From an uncultured Nitrososphaerales archaeon (GTDB taxonomy: Archaea; Thermoproteota; Nitrososphaeria; Nitrososphaerales; Nitrosocaldaceae), in assembly GCA_938030895.1 (NCBI GenBank), contig CALHIV010000005.1, positions 1 to 64,000 on the forward strand: 64,000 bases of DNA, in the 5' to 3' direction. Below, in pieces: positions 1 to 9,016 of this stretch; the stretch's first letter is position 1; every line of letters starts with the position of its first letter. Under the pieces are notes generated by a model that saw only the letters and a list, made by a program, of their open reading frames with translations, was not told the DNA's origin and did not search any database. Both the position numbers and the translations under genes were made by a program.

Positions 1-338
1 TATAGAGCATATGGCAGATATAGGAAGATGAAGAGGAAGAGTAGATTCTACATTTATACTACGTTTATACTACCAAGGAGAAGAAGAATGAGACTATATA
101 CTATCCATGATAAAGGCTATTTGGAGAGCGTGAAGAGCAAGTTGTTAGGATGAAGAATAGGGTTGATGTTCATGGTAGTATAGGATAGGGGTAGTGTATG
201 GTAGGATAGTGTAGTGTAGTGTAATTGCCTACAACATGGGTAGTTGCCTACATGCATAGATTAACTGTATTTATGGTATGGTCTCTACAGAGCCTAATAG
301 TAATAATAAATAAATAGGCTCTAGGTAGATCAAGGAGT
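1..338. other. Intergenic stretch at window edge
   Basis: No open reading frame or RNA gene is supported here. The sequence is A+T-rich and contains a short direct repeat (TTGCCTACA near 226 and again near 243) of no recognised function. An A/T block at about 300-313 (TAATAATAAATAAAT) lies roughly 26 bp before the transaldolase start and is its probable TATA element. An upstream gene may end outside the window. Confidence 0.5.
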
Positions 339-1022
339 ATGGTCCAGATATTCCTTGATACTGCGAATCTTGATGCGATAAGGAAGTACAACGATATGGG
401 TATACTTGATGGCGTAACGACCAACCCTACACTCTTAGCAAAGGAGAATGGCGATCCTATAGAGATAATGAAGGAGATCATCAGGATAGTCAAGGGTCCT
501 GTGAGCCTAGAGGTTATAAGTACTGATATAGATGGGATGCTTGAGGAGGCTCAAAGGTTGGCAAGGTTCGGTACAAACGCTGTGATAAAGATACCCATGA
601 CCCCAGATGGTCTCAAGGCAATAAAGAGACTATCAAGTATGGGCATAAGGACCAACTGTACCCTAGTATTCTCTCCTAACCAAGCGATGCTGGCAGCGAA
701 GGCTGGGGCAACATACGTCAGTCCATTCATAGGAAGGCTGGATGATGCTGGGCATGAAGGTATGCAGGTTATAAGAGATACAGTGCAGATATTCAGGAAC
801 TACAACTTCAGCACAAAGGTTCTGGTTGCAAGCGTGAGACACCCATTGCATGTTGTAGAAGCAGCAAAGATCGGGGCAGATGTTATAACAATGCCACCAG
901 ATGTCTTGGAGAAGATGATGAAGCACCCATTAACCGATAAGGGCTTGAGTACTTTCCTTGCCGATTGGGAGAAGGTTAAGAGGATGAACCCTAACATCGA
1001 TCTCAGCCTTGTAAATCCATGA
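339..1022 (+). CDS. tal: Transaldolase (TalC/MipB, fructose-6-phosphate aldolase-like family)
   Basis: 227 residues, the length of the short transaldolase family. It should interconvert sugar phosphates in the non-oxidative pentose phosphate pathway in the cytoplasm. The family signatures are visible: FLDTAN at the N-terminus, TTNPTLL near residue 27, and IKIPMT near 82-87 with Lys84 in the Schiff-base position. The start ATG follows AAGGAG closely and lies about 26-30 bp after an A/T-rich TATA-like block, so a very short or absent leader is likely. The gene is followed convergently by the VWA gene, so it is probably monocistronic. Transaldolase and fructose-6-phosphate aldolase activity cannot be separated by eye. 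Confidence 0.93.
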   Translation: MVQIFLDTANLDAIRKYNDMGILDGVTTNPTLLAKENGDPIEIMKEIIRIVKGPVSLEVISTDIDGMLEEAQRLARFGTNAVIKIPMTPDGLKAIKRLSSMGIRTNCTLVFSPNQAMLAAKAGATYVSPFIGRLDDAGHEGMQVIRDTVQIFRNYNFSTKVLVASVRHPLHVVEAAKIGADVITMPPDVLEKMMKHPLTDKGLSTFLADWEKVKRMNPNIDLSLVNP

Positions 1023-1061
1023 TATTATGAGCACAAAACATGATAGATAAGCAAAGATCAT

Positions 1062-2456
1062 CTATCTGTAGGTAGAGGATGTCCTGACCATCTGCCTCTT
1101 ATGCTGTATATAATCTGTTATGAGCACCTTACCCAGGTCTGATGGGCTTATATAATATGATCTACCTTTGATATGCCTCTCCATCTCATTAACGAACTTG
1201 AGGAGTACATCCTCCTCGCTAATCATGAGCGTATCGATATCTATGCCAGATCTCTTGCACTTCTTAGCCTCTAGTATAGTCTTTGTAGCAATGTATGGAT
1301 CAACCTGCCTATATCTGTAGCATAGATACACAAGTGAACCACTAGTGGTATCCACTCTTATACCCTGCTCACCCCTTAGCATATCGAGCGTGATCTTATC
1401 TGGCCTGTAGAAGTGTGAATACGGTCTAGCATCGAGTATCCTCTCCCTCTCGCTCTCACTATCGATGAAGCATGCACTAGGTTGCCCATCCGTTATCATA
1501 ACCACCCTCTTCTTTGTAGCATCCTCCCTGTTGAGTATCTTCGTTGCCAACCTGAATGCTGCTTGGTAGTTTGTATAGTGTAAAAAGTCATGCCCAGGCT
1601 CAAAAGTCTTCAGGTATGGTATATCCTTTGGCATTATCTTCGTTGCTAGTGCACCAAAGCCTAGTATGTGTATAGTATCTGATGGGAATAGCCTCCTGTT
1701 AAGGACGTATAAGCACCAGAGCGCCTTCTTTGCAGCCTCTATCCTGCTCACATCATCGTTGAGTGAGGAGTAGCGCATAGTAGAACTTAGATCTATACAA
1801 TAGGCGACAGCAACCTTCACCTCGTTGAGCATCTCATACTGTTCGAGGTCATCGACCTTGAACTCTATAGGTAGATCTACCATACCCTTCTCCCTCATTA
1901 TCCTCTCCACAGCATTGAGTATACTCTTTGGCACATTGAGAGCCTTGAGATCATCACCCTGCTCGTACCTCTTGCTACTCTCCAGCATCATCGTACCATA
2001 ACCACTTTTGCTTGTCTCATGCATCCCAAGCGTATTGCTCTTGAATGCCTTCAGTACATCCTTGAGCATGAGTATACCTATGCTCATGAAACCCTTGCCT
2101 GTGAGCAGCCTCCTACTACCCCTATTTATATAACCCTCCTCCTCAAGGTATGCCAAGATGGATCTACTACCCATGCTATTTATCTCATCCTTGCCTTTAT
2201 CCTCAACCTTCTCACTAGCATCCTTATCTTTATCATTCCTCCTCAACATCTCTCCCTTTATCATCTTCTCGACCATCTTCTCCAACTCCTCTCTGCTTGT
2301 ACTATCGCTGTTCTTGAGTATCTCATCCCCTATCGCAAGTAGCACCCTATTCATCAACTCCCTTGGTATTCCTTGGGCATCGCTACTGCTACTGCTACTA
2401 CTACCTCTACTCTCATAGTACTCATAGGCCTTAGAATCAGGCAGCCACATAGACAC
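1062..2456 (-). CDS. VWA-domain protein, partner of MoxR/ChlI-type ATPase
   Basis: 464 residues. The C-terminal half (about 215-400) is a von Willebrand A domain: hydrophobic strand then DLSST (222-226) as the metal-ion-dependent adhesion site, followed later by MITDGQPS. The usual DxSxS reads DxSxT here. Residues 18-26 are a serine run encoded by a trinucleotide repeat, and 50-95 is charged and probably helical. The gene overlaps the end of the upstream ATPase gene by 20 bp, so the two are co-translated. ATPase plus VWA pairs insert metals or remodel partners (ChlI/ChlD, NorQ/NorD, CoxD/CoxE). A role as cobaltochelatase subunits is possible but not shown, since no CobN is present in the window. 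Confidence 0.85.
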   Translation of the reverse strand: MSMWLPDSKAYEYYESRGSSSSSSSDAQGIPRELMNRVLLAIGDEILKNSDSTSREELEKMVEKMIKGEMLRRNDKDKDASEKVEDKGKDEINSMGSRSILAYLEEEGYINRGSRRLLTGKGFMSIGILMLKDVLKAFKSNTLGMHETSKSGYGTMMLESSKRYEQGDDLKALNVPKSILNAVERIMREKGMVDLPIEFKVDDLEQYEMLNEVKVAVAYCIDLSSTMRYSSLNDDVSRIEAAKKALWCLYVLNRRLFPSDTIHILGFGALATKIMPKDIPYLKTFEPGHDFLHYTNYQAAFRLATKILNREDATKKRVVMITDGQPSACFIDSESERERILDARPYSHFYRPDKITLDMLRGEQGIRVDTTSGSLVYLCYRYRQVDPYIATKTILEAKKCKRSGIDIDTLMISEEDVLLKFVNEMERHIKGRSYYISPSDLGKVLITDYIQHKRQMVRTSSTYR

Positions 2457-4125
2457 CCCTCTCCCTCCTATCCAGTACTGGAGGCCTCAGATGCCTCAGA
2501 CCCTCGAGGACAAGTTCTAGTATGGATGCCTTCAACTCACCTATCCTCTCACTACCATTCTCGCCTATCTCTAGCAGACTGGTCTCTATACCATGCCTCC
2601 TCAGATGCTCCATGAACTCCACATGCTCCTTCTCCACCTTGAGCATAACACTGTCTATGAGGCTTAGCAACGCCTTGAATCTTGCTAGTTGTATACTATA
2701 AGCATCTCCATTACTGCCTTGATAACCATCTCCCTCATAACTATTGCTATAGCTCCATAGACTCGTTTGGGATACGATGAGTGATCTGCCCTTGAACTCC
2801 TCTCTTATGCTGGCTAACTGTTCCTGTGTGATATCCACCATATACTCTACCGATGTCTGCTTAAGGCTCTCTTCCATTATCTGCTCCAAGACTCTCCTCC
2901 TATTCTCACTGCTATCCTCTAACTCAGATAACTCGAACTTTGCTGCTGGTACTATAGCGTATATATCTGATGGTCTTGGCACAGCTGCTATATGGTTGTA
3001 TAGTGCCCTAACCCTAACCGCCTCACTTATTAGAAGTTCTAGAGAGTGTATGCTCATCCTAACGCTAACACCCTTCTCCTTGTTGACATCTGGATGTTCC
3101 CTAGCAAGATGGGTTATCCTTGCTAGTAATTTGAGCATGAATATGGGCAGTAGTATACTGCTTGTATTATACACCTTCGCCTCTTGCACCATTATGGCCA
3201 TCTCATCCCTTAGAGTGTAAGGATAGTGCGTTACTATATGGCTCTCAAACCTATCCACCAATGGCTCTATTATCTTGCTCGCATGTGTATAATCTATGGG
3301 GTTCGCTGTTGCTATAACCCTAACATACGGCTTGAATATAACAGGGTAGGAGCCTGTGGTGAACTTCCCTTCTTGGAGTACGCTCAACAGCACAACCTGT
3401 TTCCTAGGATCTAGCACAGGCAGTTCATCTATACAGAGTATACCATGCCTTGCTTGGAGGAGTTGCCCTGGAGAGTAAGATTCTATGCTGTATAGAGTAG
3501 CACCCTTGGCAACCTTTGTAGCATCTATCTGCCCTACAAGGTCCTTTATAGATATATCTGGAGTAGCAAGCACATATCTATACCTAGACATGCCATCGAC
3601 CCACTCTATCCTTGTATCCAACCCTTCATCCCTTATCTTATACTCGCACTCATTGCATATATGGAATTCTAGAGATGTATGCTCTGGATCATTACCAGAG
3701 AGCAGTCTAGCAAGCTCCTCAGCAGGAGGTAGTGTTACTGGTATATCATGTATGATACACCCTTTTATAGCGGGTATAGGGGAGAGTAGGTTCCTTGCTA
3801 TAATCTCAGCGAGCTTGGTCTTTGCTTGGCCAATCTTCCCTATATAGATTATATCATGCCCAGCAAGTATCGCTCTATCCGTTGCAGCTATGACATCATC
3901 ATAACCTATTATCCCTGGATATGGGTTCTTCTTCTCCCTCCTCTTTGCTATAAGGTTCCTCCTCATCTGCTCATCCACGCTAACGTACTTGTAGTTTATC
4001 TCTAGCAATTGGCCAAGAGTCTCTATCCTCTTGTAATCTTCAGGTACACCAGGCATAATCTCAATGTAGCTTGGTTTAGAGGAGTAACTTTTATACACCA
4101 ACTCCCTGATCCTCTTTGAATCCAT
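2437..4125 (-). CDS. MoxR/ChlI-family AAA+ ATPase
   Basis: 562 residues. Walker A is GKIGQAKT (96-103), Walker B ILCIDE (229-234), and the sensor-1 region reads VIATANP, all typical of the MoxR/magnesium chelatase I clade. The N-terminal GIIGYDDV is the usual pre-AAA segment. An insertion between Walker A and B carries CNEC (157-160), which with another Cys near 123 or His residues could bind zinc. The C-terminal 200 residues are mostly helical. It precedes and overlaps the VWA gene, its expected partner. The probable TATA element (4147-4159, read on the minus strand) lies about 26 bp before the ATG, so the transcript is probably leaderless. Confidence 0.88.
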   Translation of the reverse strand: MDSKRIRELVYKSYSSKPSYIEIMPGVPEDYKRIETLGQLLEINYKYVSVDEQMRRNLIAKRREKKNPYPGIIGYDDVIAATDRAILAGHDIIYIGKIGQAKTKLAEIIARNLLSPIPAIKGCIIHDIPVTLPPAEELARLLSGNDPEHTSLEFHICNECEYKIRDEGLDTRIEWVDGMSRYRYVLATPDISIKDLVGQIDATKVAKGATLYSIESYSPGQLLQARHGILCIDELPVLDPRKQVVLLSVLQEGKFTTGSYPVIFKPYVRVIATANPIDYTHASKIIEPLVDRFESHIVTHYPYTLRDEMAIMVQEAKVYNTSSILLPIFMLKLLARITHLAREHPDVNKEKGVSVRMSIHSLELLISEAVRVRALYNHIAAVPRPSDIYAIVPAAKFELSELEDSSENRRRVLEQIMEESLKQTSVEYMVDITQEQLASIREEFKGRSLIVSQTSLWSYSNSYEGDGYQGSNGDAYSIQLARFKALLSLIDSVMLKVEKEHVEFMEHLRRHGIETSLLEIGENGSERIGELKASILELVLEGLRHLRPPVLDRRERGVYVAA

Positions 4126-4198
4126 GTATGTATGAGATGCATAGCACTAAATTTAAAGGTTCTTGCTTATGATGGTATCTTATATGCAAGTAGCATGG

Positions 4199-4208
4199 TT
4201 TTTATTTA
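4199..4208 (+). promoter_or_regulatory. TATA element for uS13-uS4
   Basis: The A/T run TTTTTATTTA is centred about 27-33 bp before the candidate uS13 starts (TTG 4231, ATG 4237). This is the archaeal spacing for a leaderless or nearly leaderless transcript. Inferred from position only. Confidence 0.5.
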
Positions 4209-4236
4209 GGTATGCTAGATCAGCACCTAGTTGGCT

Positions 4237-4725
4237 ATGAGTACAAGCGCTCAGGAGTTTAGGCATATAGTTAGGGTTGCTGGTAAAGATGTAGATGGGC
4301 GCAAGAAGATAGTCGCTGCGCTAGCAGAACTCAAGGGCGTAGGATACAACTTCGCCTACTCCCTGCTCACAACCCTAGGGATAGACCCAAACATGAGGAT
4401 AGGGTTTGCATCAGAATCACATATAACAGCGATAGAGAATGGCCTGAAGGATCCTATAAGTATAGGCTTCCCTGCATGGTACCTAAACAGACAGAAGGAT
4501 ATGGATACTGGCAATGATATACACTTGCTCAGTTCAGATCTGGAGTTTATGGTTAAGAGTGATATAGAGAGGGAGAAGAGTGTTATGAGCTGGAGAGGGT
4601 ATAGGCATATGTATGGCTTGAAGGTTAGAGGTCAAAGAACTAGAACAACAGGGAGGAAGGGAGGTACTGTAGGTGTTAGGAAGGGAGGCAAAGCTGCACA
4701 GGCACAACAGCAGCAACAGAAGTGA
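4237..4725 (+). CDS. rps13: 30S ribosomal protein uS13
   Basis: About 162 residues. It binds the head of the small subunit and contacts the P-site tRNA. EFRHIVRVAGKDVDG, then the helix-hairpin-helix segment LAELKGVGYNFAYSLL, and the C-terminal basic tail with RGQRTRTTGRKG are diagnostic. An in-frame TTG two codons upstream (4231) is also possible; ATG 4237 is preferred because MSTSAQEF is a normal start. The C-terminus ends in a glutamine-rich run, AQAQQQQQK. uS4 follows after 17 bp, as usual in archaea, but uS11 does not. Confidence 0.95.
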   Translation: MSTSAQEFRHIVRVAGKDVDGRKKIVAALAELKGVGYNFAYSLLTTLGIDPNMRIGFASESHITAIENGLKDPISIGFPAWYLNRQKDMDTGNDIHLLSSDLEFMVKSDIEREKSVMSWRGYRHMYGLKVRGQRTRTTGRKGGTVGVRKGGKAAQAQQQQQK

Positions 4726-4742
4726 TATGCTAGGGTGGGATC

Positions 4743-5210
4743 ATGGGCGATATCAAGAAGCCAAGGAAGACATACCATAGGCCGAAGAGGCACTGGGACT
4801 CTACCCTGTTGATGCAGGAACTTGAGATAGTTGGTAACTATGGGTTGAGGAATAAGCGTGAGTTGTGGAAGGCACAATCAGAACTATCAAGGATAAGGAA
4901 GAGGGCAAGGGATCTCCTAGCACTTCCAGTAGAGGTTAGGAGTGCGAGGGAGAAGGAACTGCTCAGATCACTGAATAGGCTAGGTCTGGTAGGGGAGAAT
5001 GCTACACTAGATGATGTACTCAACCTCAAGGTTCAGGATATACTGGAGCGTAGAATCCAGACCATAGTATTCAGAAAGGGCCTTGCAAAGACTCCATTAC
5101 AGGCAAGGCAGATGATAGTGCATAGGCATGTAATGATAGGCGATAGGAGGGTCGATAGACCTGGATACTGGGTGCAGAGGGGAGAGGAGGAGAGGATATC
5201 TCTAAAATAA
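4743..5210 (+). CDS. rps4: 30S ribosomal protein uS4
   Basis: 155 residues, slightly short for archaeal uS4. It is a primary 16S rRNA binder. The N-terminal MGDIKKPRKTYHRPKRHWD matches archaeal uS4, and the S4 RNA-binding domain covers about 100-150 (LERRIQTIVFRKGLA, then ARQMIVHRHVMIGDRRVDRPGY). A GGTGGGATC stretch precedes the ATG. It follows uS13 in the same transcript. The TAA-rich end is followed by an A/T tract (5200-5230) that could end transcription. Confidence 0.95.
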   Translation: MGDIKKPRKTYHRPKRHWDSTLLMQELEIVGNYGLRNKRELWKAQSELSRIRKRARDLLALPVEVRSAREKELLRSLNRLGLVGENATLDDVLNLKVQDILERRIQTIVFRKGLAKTPLQARQMIVHRHVMIGDRRVDRPGYWVQRGEEERISLK

Positions 5211-5230
5211 TAAAATAAAATAATAAAATA
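5205..5230 (+). terminator. A/T-rich 3' end of the uS13-uS4 operon
   Basis: The coding end runs directly into repeated AATAAAATA units. Archaeal termination commonly occurs at T-rich non-template runs, but this is an A-rich strand with only scattered T, so the assignment is weak. Confidence 0.2.
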
Positions 5231-5420
5231 GATCTGTATGGATTGATCGATCGATAGCTGACTGAATAATAGACCAATAGACAAGTAAACCATCCATCTA
5301 CCTAACCATCCATCTATCTATAACCATAATAGTCTAAGTATCATCTGTCTATTCTCCTCAACACTATGCTATATTACAGTTGATCTAACCATTAATCTAT
5401 TCAAGTCCTATAATAGCGAT

Positions 5421-5744
5421 ATGAGTATAGATCTCATACTTGCCAAGGTGGTTAGCGAGGCAAGGAGTGGTCTAGTACCAGATGCCCTAGCCTTCTGGTA
5501 CTCCATAATAGTTGAGAGGACTAGAGTACTATGCCCAGAGGAGTTGAGGGATAAGGTAAGGGTTGAGCAGGATGAGATACTGCCTATGAAGTTCAGGCTC
5601 AACGTATCTAAACGTGTGGTGCCATTACTGCTTAAGGTTATGGAGGATACATTACAAGAGATGCCTTACTCATCTAGGCTATACTTTGAGACCGTATACA
5701 ATATAATCGTTGAGGAGTACAAGAAGGCTGGTGGTACTATATAG
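5421..5744 (+). CDS. Conserved small protein of unknown function
   Basis: 107 residues, not recognised. It appears helical and compact: MSIDLILAKVVSEARSGLVP at the start, a central LRDKVRVEQDEILPMKFRLNVSKRVVPLL, and a YFETVYNIIVEEYKKAGG end. No membrane segment, signal peptide or metal motif is seen. It starts with ATG after an A/T-rich 210-bp gap in which I see no other gene, and ends 15 bp before the convergent cobT. Codon use resembles its neighbours, so it is probably real; the lysine-to-glutamate balance suggests a cytoplasmic protein. Confidence 0.7.
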   Translation: MSIDLILAKVVSEARSGLVPDALAFWYSIIVERTRVLCPEELRDKVRVEQDEILPMKFRLNVSKRVVPLLLKVMEDTLQEMPYSSRLYFETVYNIIVEEYKKAGGTI

Positions 5745-5759
5745 TGCTTTAGGTTTTAC

Positions 5760-6911
5760 TTATTTACCCATAACAGACCTCATAGGGGCCTCTATAGTAT
5801 TCTCATACTCCATCTCAATAGAGTAGAGTATATCCCTAGCATTGATCCTGAATCCGCTCTTTGCCGATGCTGCTACACATGCTCCTCCAGCACCTACACC
5901 CTCCTTCACAAAGCCCTCAGCATACGCCCTAAGCCCTCGTTTGCTGGATAGTGAGAGCATAGGATCTGCATAGATCAATGGTACATATACATCGTTAGCA
6001 GTGATACTCTTCACTAGATACCTTATATCTGCTGTAGGATCATTAACTACATAGGATGTGGTTGCTATAGCGATCTTATCTAATCTAGAACTTAGAGTAT
6101 TGATCAGTGCTAGAACAGCTGCCATCTGAGTACCACCAGCGAGTATAACATGGGCATACTCTACAGCACCAATTGCAAGACCAGCAACGCATGGCATCAT
6201 TGGGTCACCAAGCATAGCTATAGCATCCATTGGCCTATCCTTCAGGGAACCGAATCCAACCCCTGCTCTCCTCATCCCCTCTTCAACCACCTTCAACTTC
6301 AATGGATGGGGATTGTTAGGCATGCTACTGCTTACCCTGAACCTAGCATCTATGCCCATGGCAAGCATGACTGCTAGTGCAGTGGTTGTGCCAGCAGGTA
6401 TGCTCTCACCTATAACTAGACAACCGGTACTCTTTGCAAGTACCCTTCCCAATTCTATGCTATGCCTATATATCTGCTCAACCTCTTCCCTACTAATAGC
6501 ATTACCATTCATTATACTCTTACCATGGGCAGCACTTAATGTGTAGTGCGGAGCAAGGGGCTTGATAATACTCCCAGAGTCTATTATGGTTAGTGGTATA
6601 TCTGCAAGTCTGAGCATTGCTCTGGTTATAACAGCCGGCGTTGGTTTGCCATCTGGGGTTGCTGGTATAGAGGCTATACTCTTACACTTGCCATGGTAGA
6701 GTAACTCTGCATCTGCTGCTGGTGTGAACTTTACAAGGTCCTTATCTGCTCCAGCAACGGTTATACCATCTATCTCTGCAGTCTCGGTATAGGATATTAC
6801 TAGTGTAAACCTGAACTCCTTCTCTGCTATGGCATCTAGAAACTCGATGCCTTTATCCTTGTTGAGCGCTACCCCTACGCTATTATTGTTATTGCTACTA
6901 CTATCAAGCAT
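5760..6911 (-). CDS. cobT: Archaeal CobT-like nicotinate-nucleotide:dimethylbenzimidazole phosphoribosyltransferase
   Basis: About 383 residues. It should activate the lower ligand base (alpha-ribazole phosphate) for cobalamin assembly. The family features are seen: IPATPDGKPTPAVITRAML, AAHGKSIMNG, the glycine/threonine loop GESIPAGTTTALAV, AILGDPM-type segment AMLGDPMMPCVAG, and VILAGGTQMAAVLAL. An in-frame TTG at 6923 is less likely than ATG 6911, which starts 2 bp after the stop of the upstream MBL gene. The N-terminus carries an asparagine run encoded by a repeat. It belongs to a probable operon with MBL and nnrE. Members without dimethylbenzimidazole specificity are known, so the substrate is not certain. 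Confidence 0.88.
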   Translation of the reverse strand: MLDSSSNNNNSVGVALNKDKGIEFLDAIAEKEFRFTLVISYTETAEIDGITVAGADKDLVKFTPAADAELLYHGKCKSIASIPATPDGKPTPAVITRAMLRLADIPLTIIDSGSIIKPLAPHYTLSAAHGKSIMNGNAISREEVEQIYRHSIELGRVLAKSTGCLVIGESIPAGTTTALAVMLAMGIDARFRVSSSMPNNPHPLKLKVVEEGMRRAGVGFGSLKDRPMDAIAMLGDPMMPCVAGLAIGAVEYAHVILAGGTQMAAVLALINTLSSRLDKIAIATTSYVVNDPTADIRYLVKSITANDVYVPLIYADPMLSLSSKRGLRAYAEGFVKEGVGAGGACVAASAKSGFRINARDILYSIEMEYENTIEAPMRSVMGK

Positions 6912-6912
6912 G

Positions 6913-7521
6913 TTAAACACCAACCATGGCTAGGAACTCATCCCTGCTCTTTACCTTCATTACAGGGTTGCTCCTCTTCTCCCTACCTATCGTTGAGTAC
7001 CGCTCATAACCGTAGTCATGGCCAGGATATACCTCTATGCTATCATCCAGCAGAGCAAGCCTCCTTAGGCTCTCGTAGAGTTCGTTAGCATCCCCTCCAG
7101 GCAGATCGACCCTACCACAAGAGCCTACGAATAGTGTATCCCCTGTAAACAGCTTGTTTTCAACTAGTAAACATATACTATCCTTTGAGTGCCCAGGAGT
7201 ATAGAATACTTTGATTCTGAGGTTACCCAGCGCTATGATATCATTATCATCGACTGTGATATCCTTCTCTAGAAGGGAGTTCTTATGCATTACTATCCTT
7301 GCTCCAGTTAATACCTTCAACTGCTCATTGCCTAGCACGTGGTCGAAGTGGGTATGCGTATTTATAATATACTCTAACTTTAGTCCATTACGCTTCAGTT
7401 CATCCATCACAATCTCTAGATCCCATGATGGATCTATAACAGCTGCAAGTCCACTTGCCTCATCCCCTACAATGTATGTAAAGTTTGCCATCCTTCCTAC
7501 CTTGATCTGTTTGAGTATCAT
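6913..7521 (-). CDS. Metallo-beta-lactamase fold hydrolase, glyoxalase II-like
   Basis: About 202 residues from ATG 7521; the longer frame to 7554 adds an unlikely hydrophobic leader. The zinc-binding set is complete: NTHTHFDHVLG, then FYTPGHSKDS, LFTGDTLF, and VYPGHDYG. This arrangement is that of the glyoxalase II/persulfide dioxygenase (ETHE1-like) clade, which hydrolyses thioesters or oxidises persulfides. The protein is cytoplasmic. It lies between nnrE and cobT in one orientation. The substrate cannot be read from sequence. Confidence 0.88.
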   Translation of the reverse strand: MILKQIKVGRMANFTYIVGDEASGLAAVIDPSWDLEIVMDELKRNGLKLEYIINTHTHFDHVLGNEQLKVLTGARIVMHKNSLLEKDITVDDNDIIALGNLRIKVFYTPGHSKDSICLLVENKLFTGDTLFVGSCGRVDLPGGDANELYESLRRLALLDDSIEVYPGHDYGYERYSTIGREKRSNPVMKVKSRDEFLAMVGV

Positions 7522-7556
7522 TATTATCACCACCATAAACAAACCATGATACAAAC

Positions 7557-8213
7557 CTAGAGGACTTCAGCCTCTGGCGGTATACCTATAGGCCATACTA
7601 TTATCTTACCACATACACTACTTGCAGATAAGCCTCTCTTTGCTCTATGGAATGTTACTGTAGCATCTGCCCTAACGCACTTGTCATACCTACCAGTATC
7701 TGGATCTAGGCCAGATGGCACATCTACAGCAACCTTGTATGCCTTGCTGTTATTTATTGCATCTATAATGCTTGAGTGAGGCTCCCTTATGCTACCCTTT
7801 ATACCAGTACCAAATATGCCATCAACTACTATATCTGCACCTGCTATAATCTCTTTTACATCATCTAGACCGTTGAGTTGTACAAGTTTCAGGCTACTGC
7901 TCATCCTCTCCAGTATCCTCCAATTCGTCCTTGCCTCTTCAGTCTTTATATCCATGATGCCCTTACCAAGGAGTATAACTGTTACATCTGCCTTATAGTA
8001 AGTTAGGTGCCTTGCTGCAACCATCGCATCCCCTCCATTGTTACCTAGGCCTGCAACTACAACGACATCCTTCCTCCCAACATCAGGGTATGAAGATACT
8101 ATATGGTGGGCAACACCTGCTCCAGCATTCTCCATCATGAGTAGCCTTGTAACACCCATGGCATGAGCCCTCTCCTCTATCCTCATCATCTCTTCCGTAG
8201 TTATAGCATCCAT
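7557..8213 (-). CDS. nnrE: NAD(P)H-hydrate epimerase (YjeF N-terminal domain, stand-alone)
   Basis: 218 residues. It repairs damaged NAD(P)H by interconverting R and S hydrates. Signatures are LMMENAG near 25, VVVAGLGNNGGDAMVAARHL (glycine-rich Rossmann loop), ADIVVDGIFGTGIKG, and VAVDVPSGLDPDTG. The C-terminal dehydratase (NnrD) that is often fused is absent and not found nearby. The end of the protein, GKIIVWPIGIPPEAE, is typical of the domain. First gene of the nnrE-MBL-cobT run, divergent from the translin-like gene. Confidence 0.92.
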   Translation of the reverse strand: MDAITTEEMMRIEERAHAMGVTRLLMMENAGAGVAHHIVSSYPDVGRKDVVVVAGLGNNGGDAMVAARHLTYYKADVTVILLGKGIMDIKTEEARTNWRILERMSSSLKLVQLNGLDDVKEIIAGADIVVDGIFGTGIKGSIREPHSSIIDAINNSKAYKVAVDVPSGLDPDTGRYDKCVRADATVTFHRAKRGLSASSVCGKIIVWPIGIPPEAEVL

Positions 8214-8283
8214 ATGCAGAACCTATATGGAAGGTGTATTTATTTATAGCATATCTGCTAGATATTGTATGGTATTGTATGGT

Positions 8284-8922
8284 ATGAGTCTGGATTACCT
8301 TAAGGACTCTCTAGATGGTATGATGGAATCACTCAAGGCACTGGAGGAGAGGAGGGAGAGGCTCATCAAGGGCTCAAGGGATGTACTCATGCTATGCAGT
8401 AAGGCCATAGTGAGCATACATGTAAATGACCTCAGTACAGCACGGGAGCAGATAGCGAGAGCAACAAGCATGATGGATGAGTTGAGGCAAGTAGCGATGG
8501 ATAATCCCAACCTACAGGTGTATCTTGTGGGTGCTGAGACAGAACTCGTTGAGGCAAAGACCCTTTACAGTATAGTTCAAGAGTATAGAGTACCAGTTGC
8601 AGATGGGTTGAGCATCACTAGCATAAAGGCGTATCTCCTTGGCTTACTGGACTGTGTGGGAGAGTTGAAGAGGCAAGTATACGATAAGGTTAGAGAGGGT
8701 AAGAACGATGATGCATTGAGGCTATTCAGCATAATGGAGTCGTTATATTCCATGCTACTCCCATTCTCTGCTTACGATAACATAGTTCAAGGGATAAGGA
8801 GGAAGATAGATGTTGCAAGGATGCTTATAGAGGATGTTAGAGCTATGCTTACGGAAGAGGTTAGAAGGAGTGCAATGTTGGAGGCTATGCAGAGGATTGA
8901 GAAGGGTACTGAGAGTAGGTAG
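8284..8922 (+). CDS. Translin-like helical nucleic-acid-binding protein (COG2178)
   Basis: About 212 residues from ATG 8284 (MSLDYLKDS). The frame is open from 8227, but the TATA-like TTTATTTATAG at 8238-8248 puts transcription start near 8267, which excludes the earlier ATG. The protein is all-helical with LIKGSRDVLMLCSKAIVSIH, an acidic NLQVYLVGAETELVEAKTLYS, and YLLGLLDCVGELKRQVYD, as in the archaeal translin/TRAX family. Eukaryotic relatives bind single-stranded DNA and RNA and form the C3PO nuclease; the archaeal role is not firmly known. Confidence 0.8.
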   Translation: MSLDYLKDSLDGMMESLKALEERRERLIKGSRDVLMLCSKAIVSIHVNDLSTAREQIARATSMMDELRQVAMDNPNLQVYLVGAETELVEAKTLYSIVQEYRVPVADGLSITSIKAYLLGLLDCVGELKRQVYDKVREGKNDDALRLFSIMESLYSMLLPFSAYDNIVQGIRRKIDVARMLIEDVRAMLTEEVRRSAMLEAMQRIEKGTESR

Positions 8923-9016
8923 ATGATAGATAATAGCAATATAACGATAGTGATAACAATAGTGATAACAACTAGCAGTAACAGGGTAATATAAGAGTAG
9001 CAAGTAGCAATATAGC

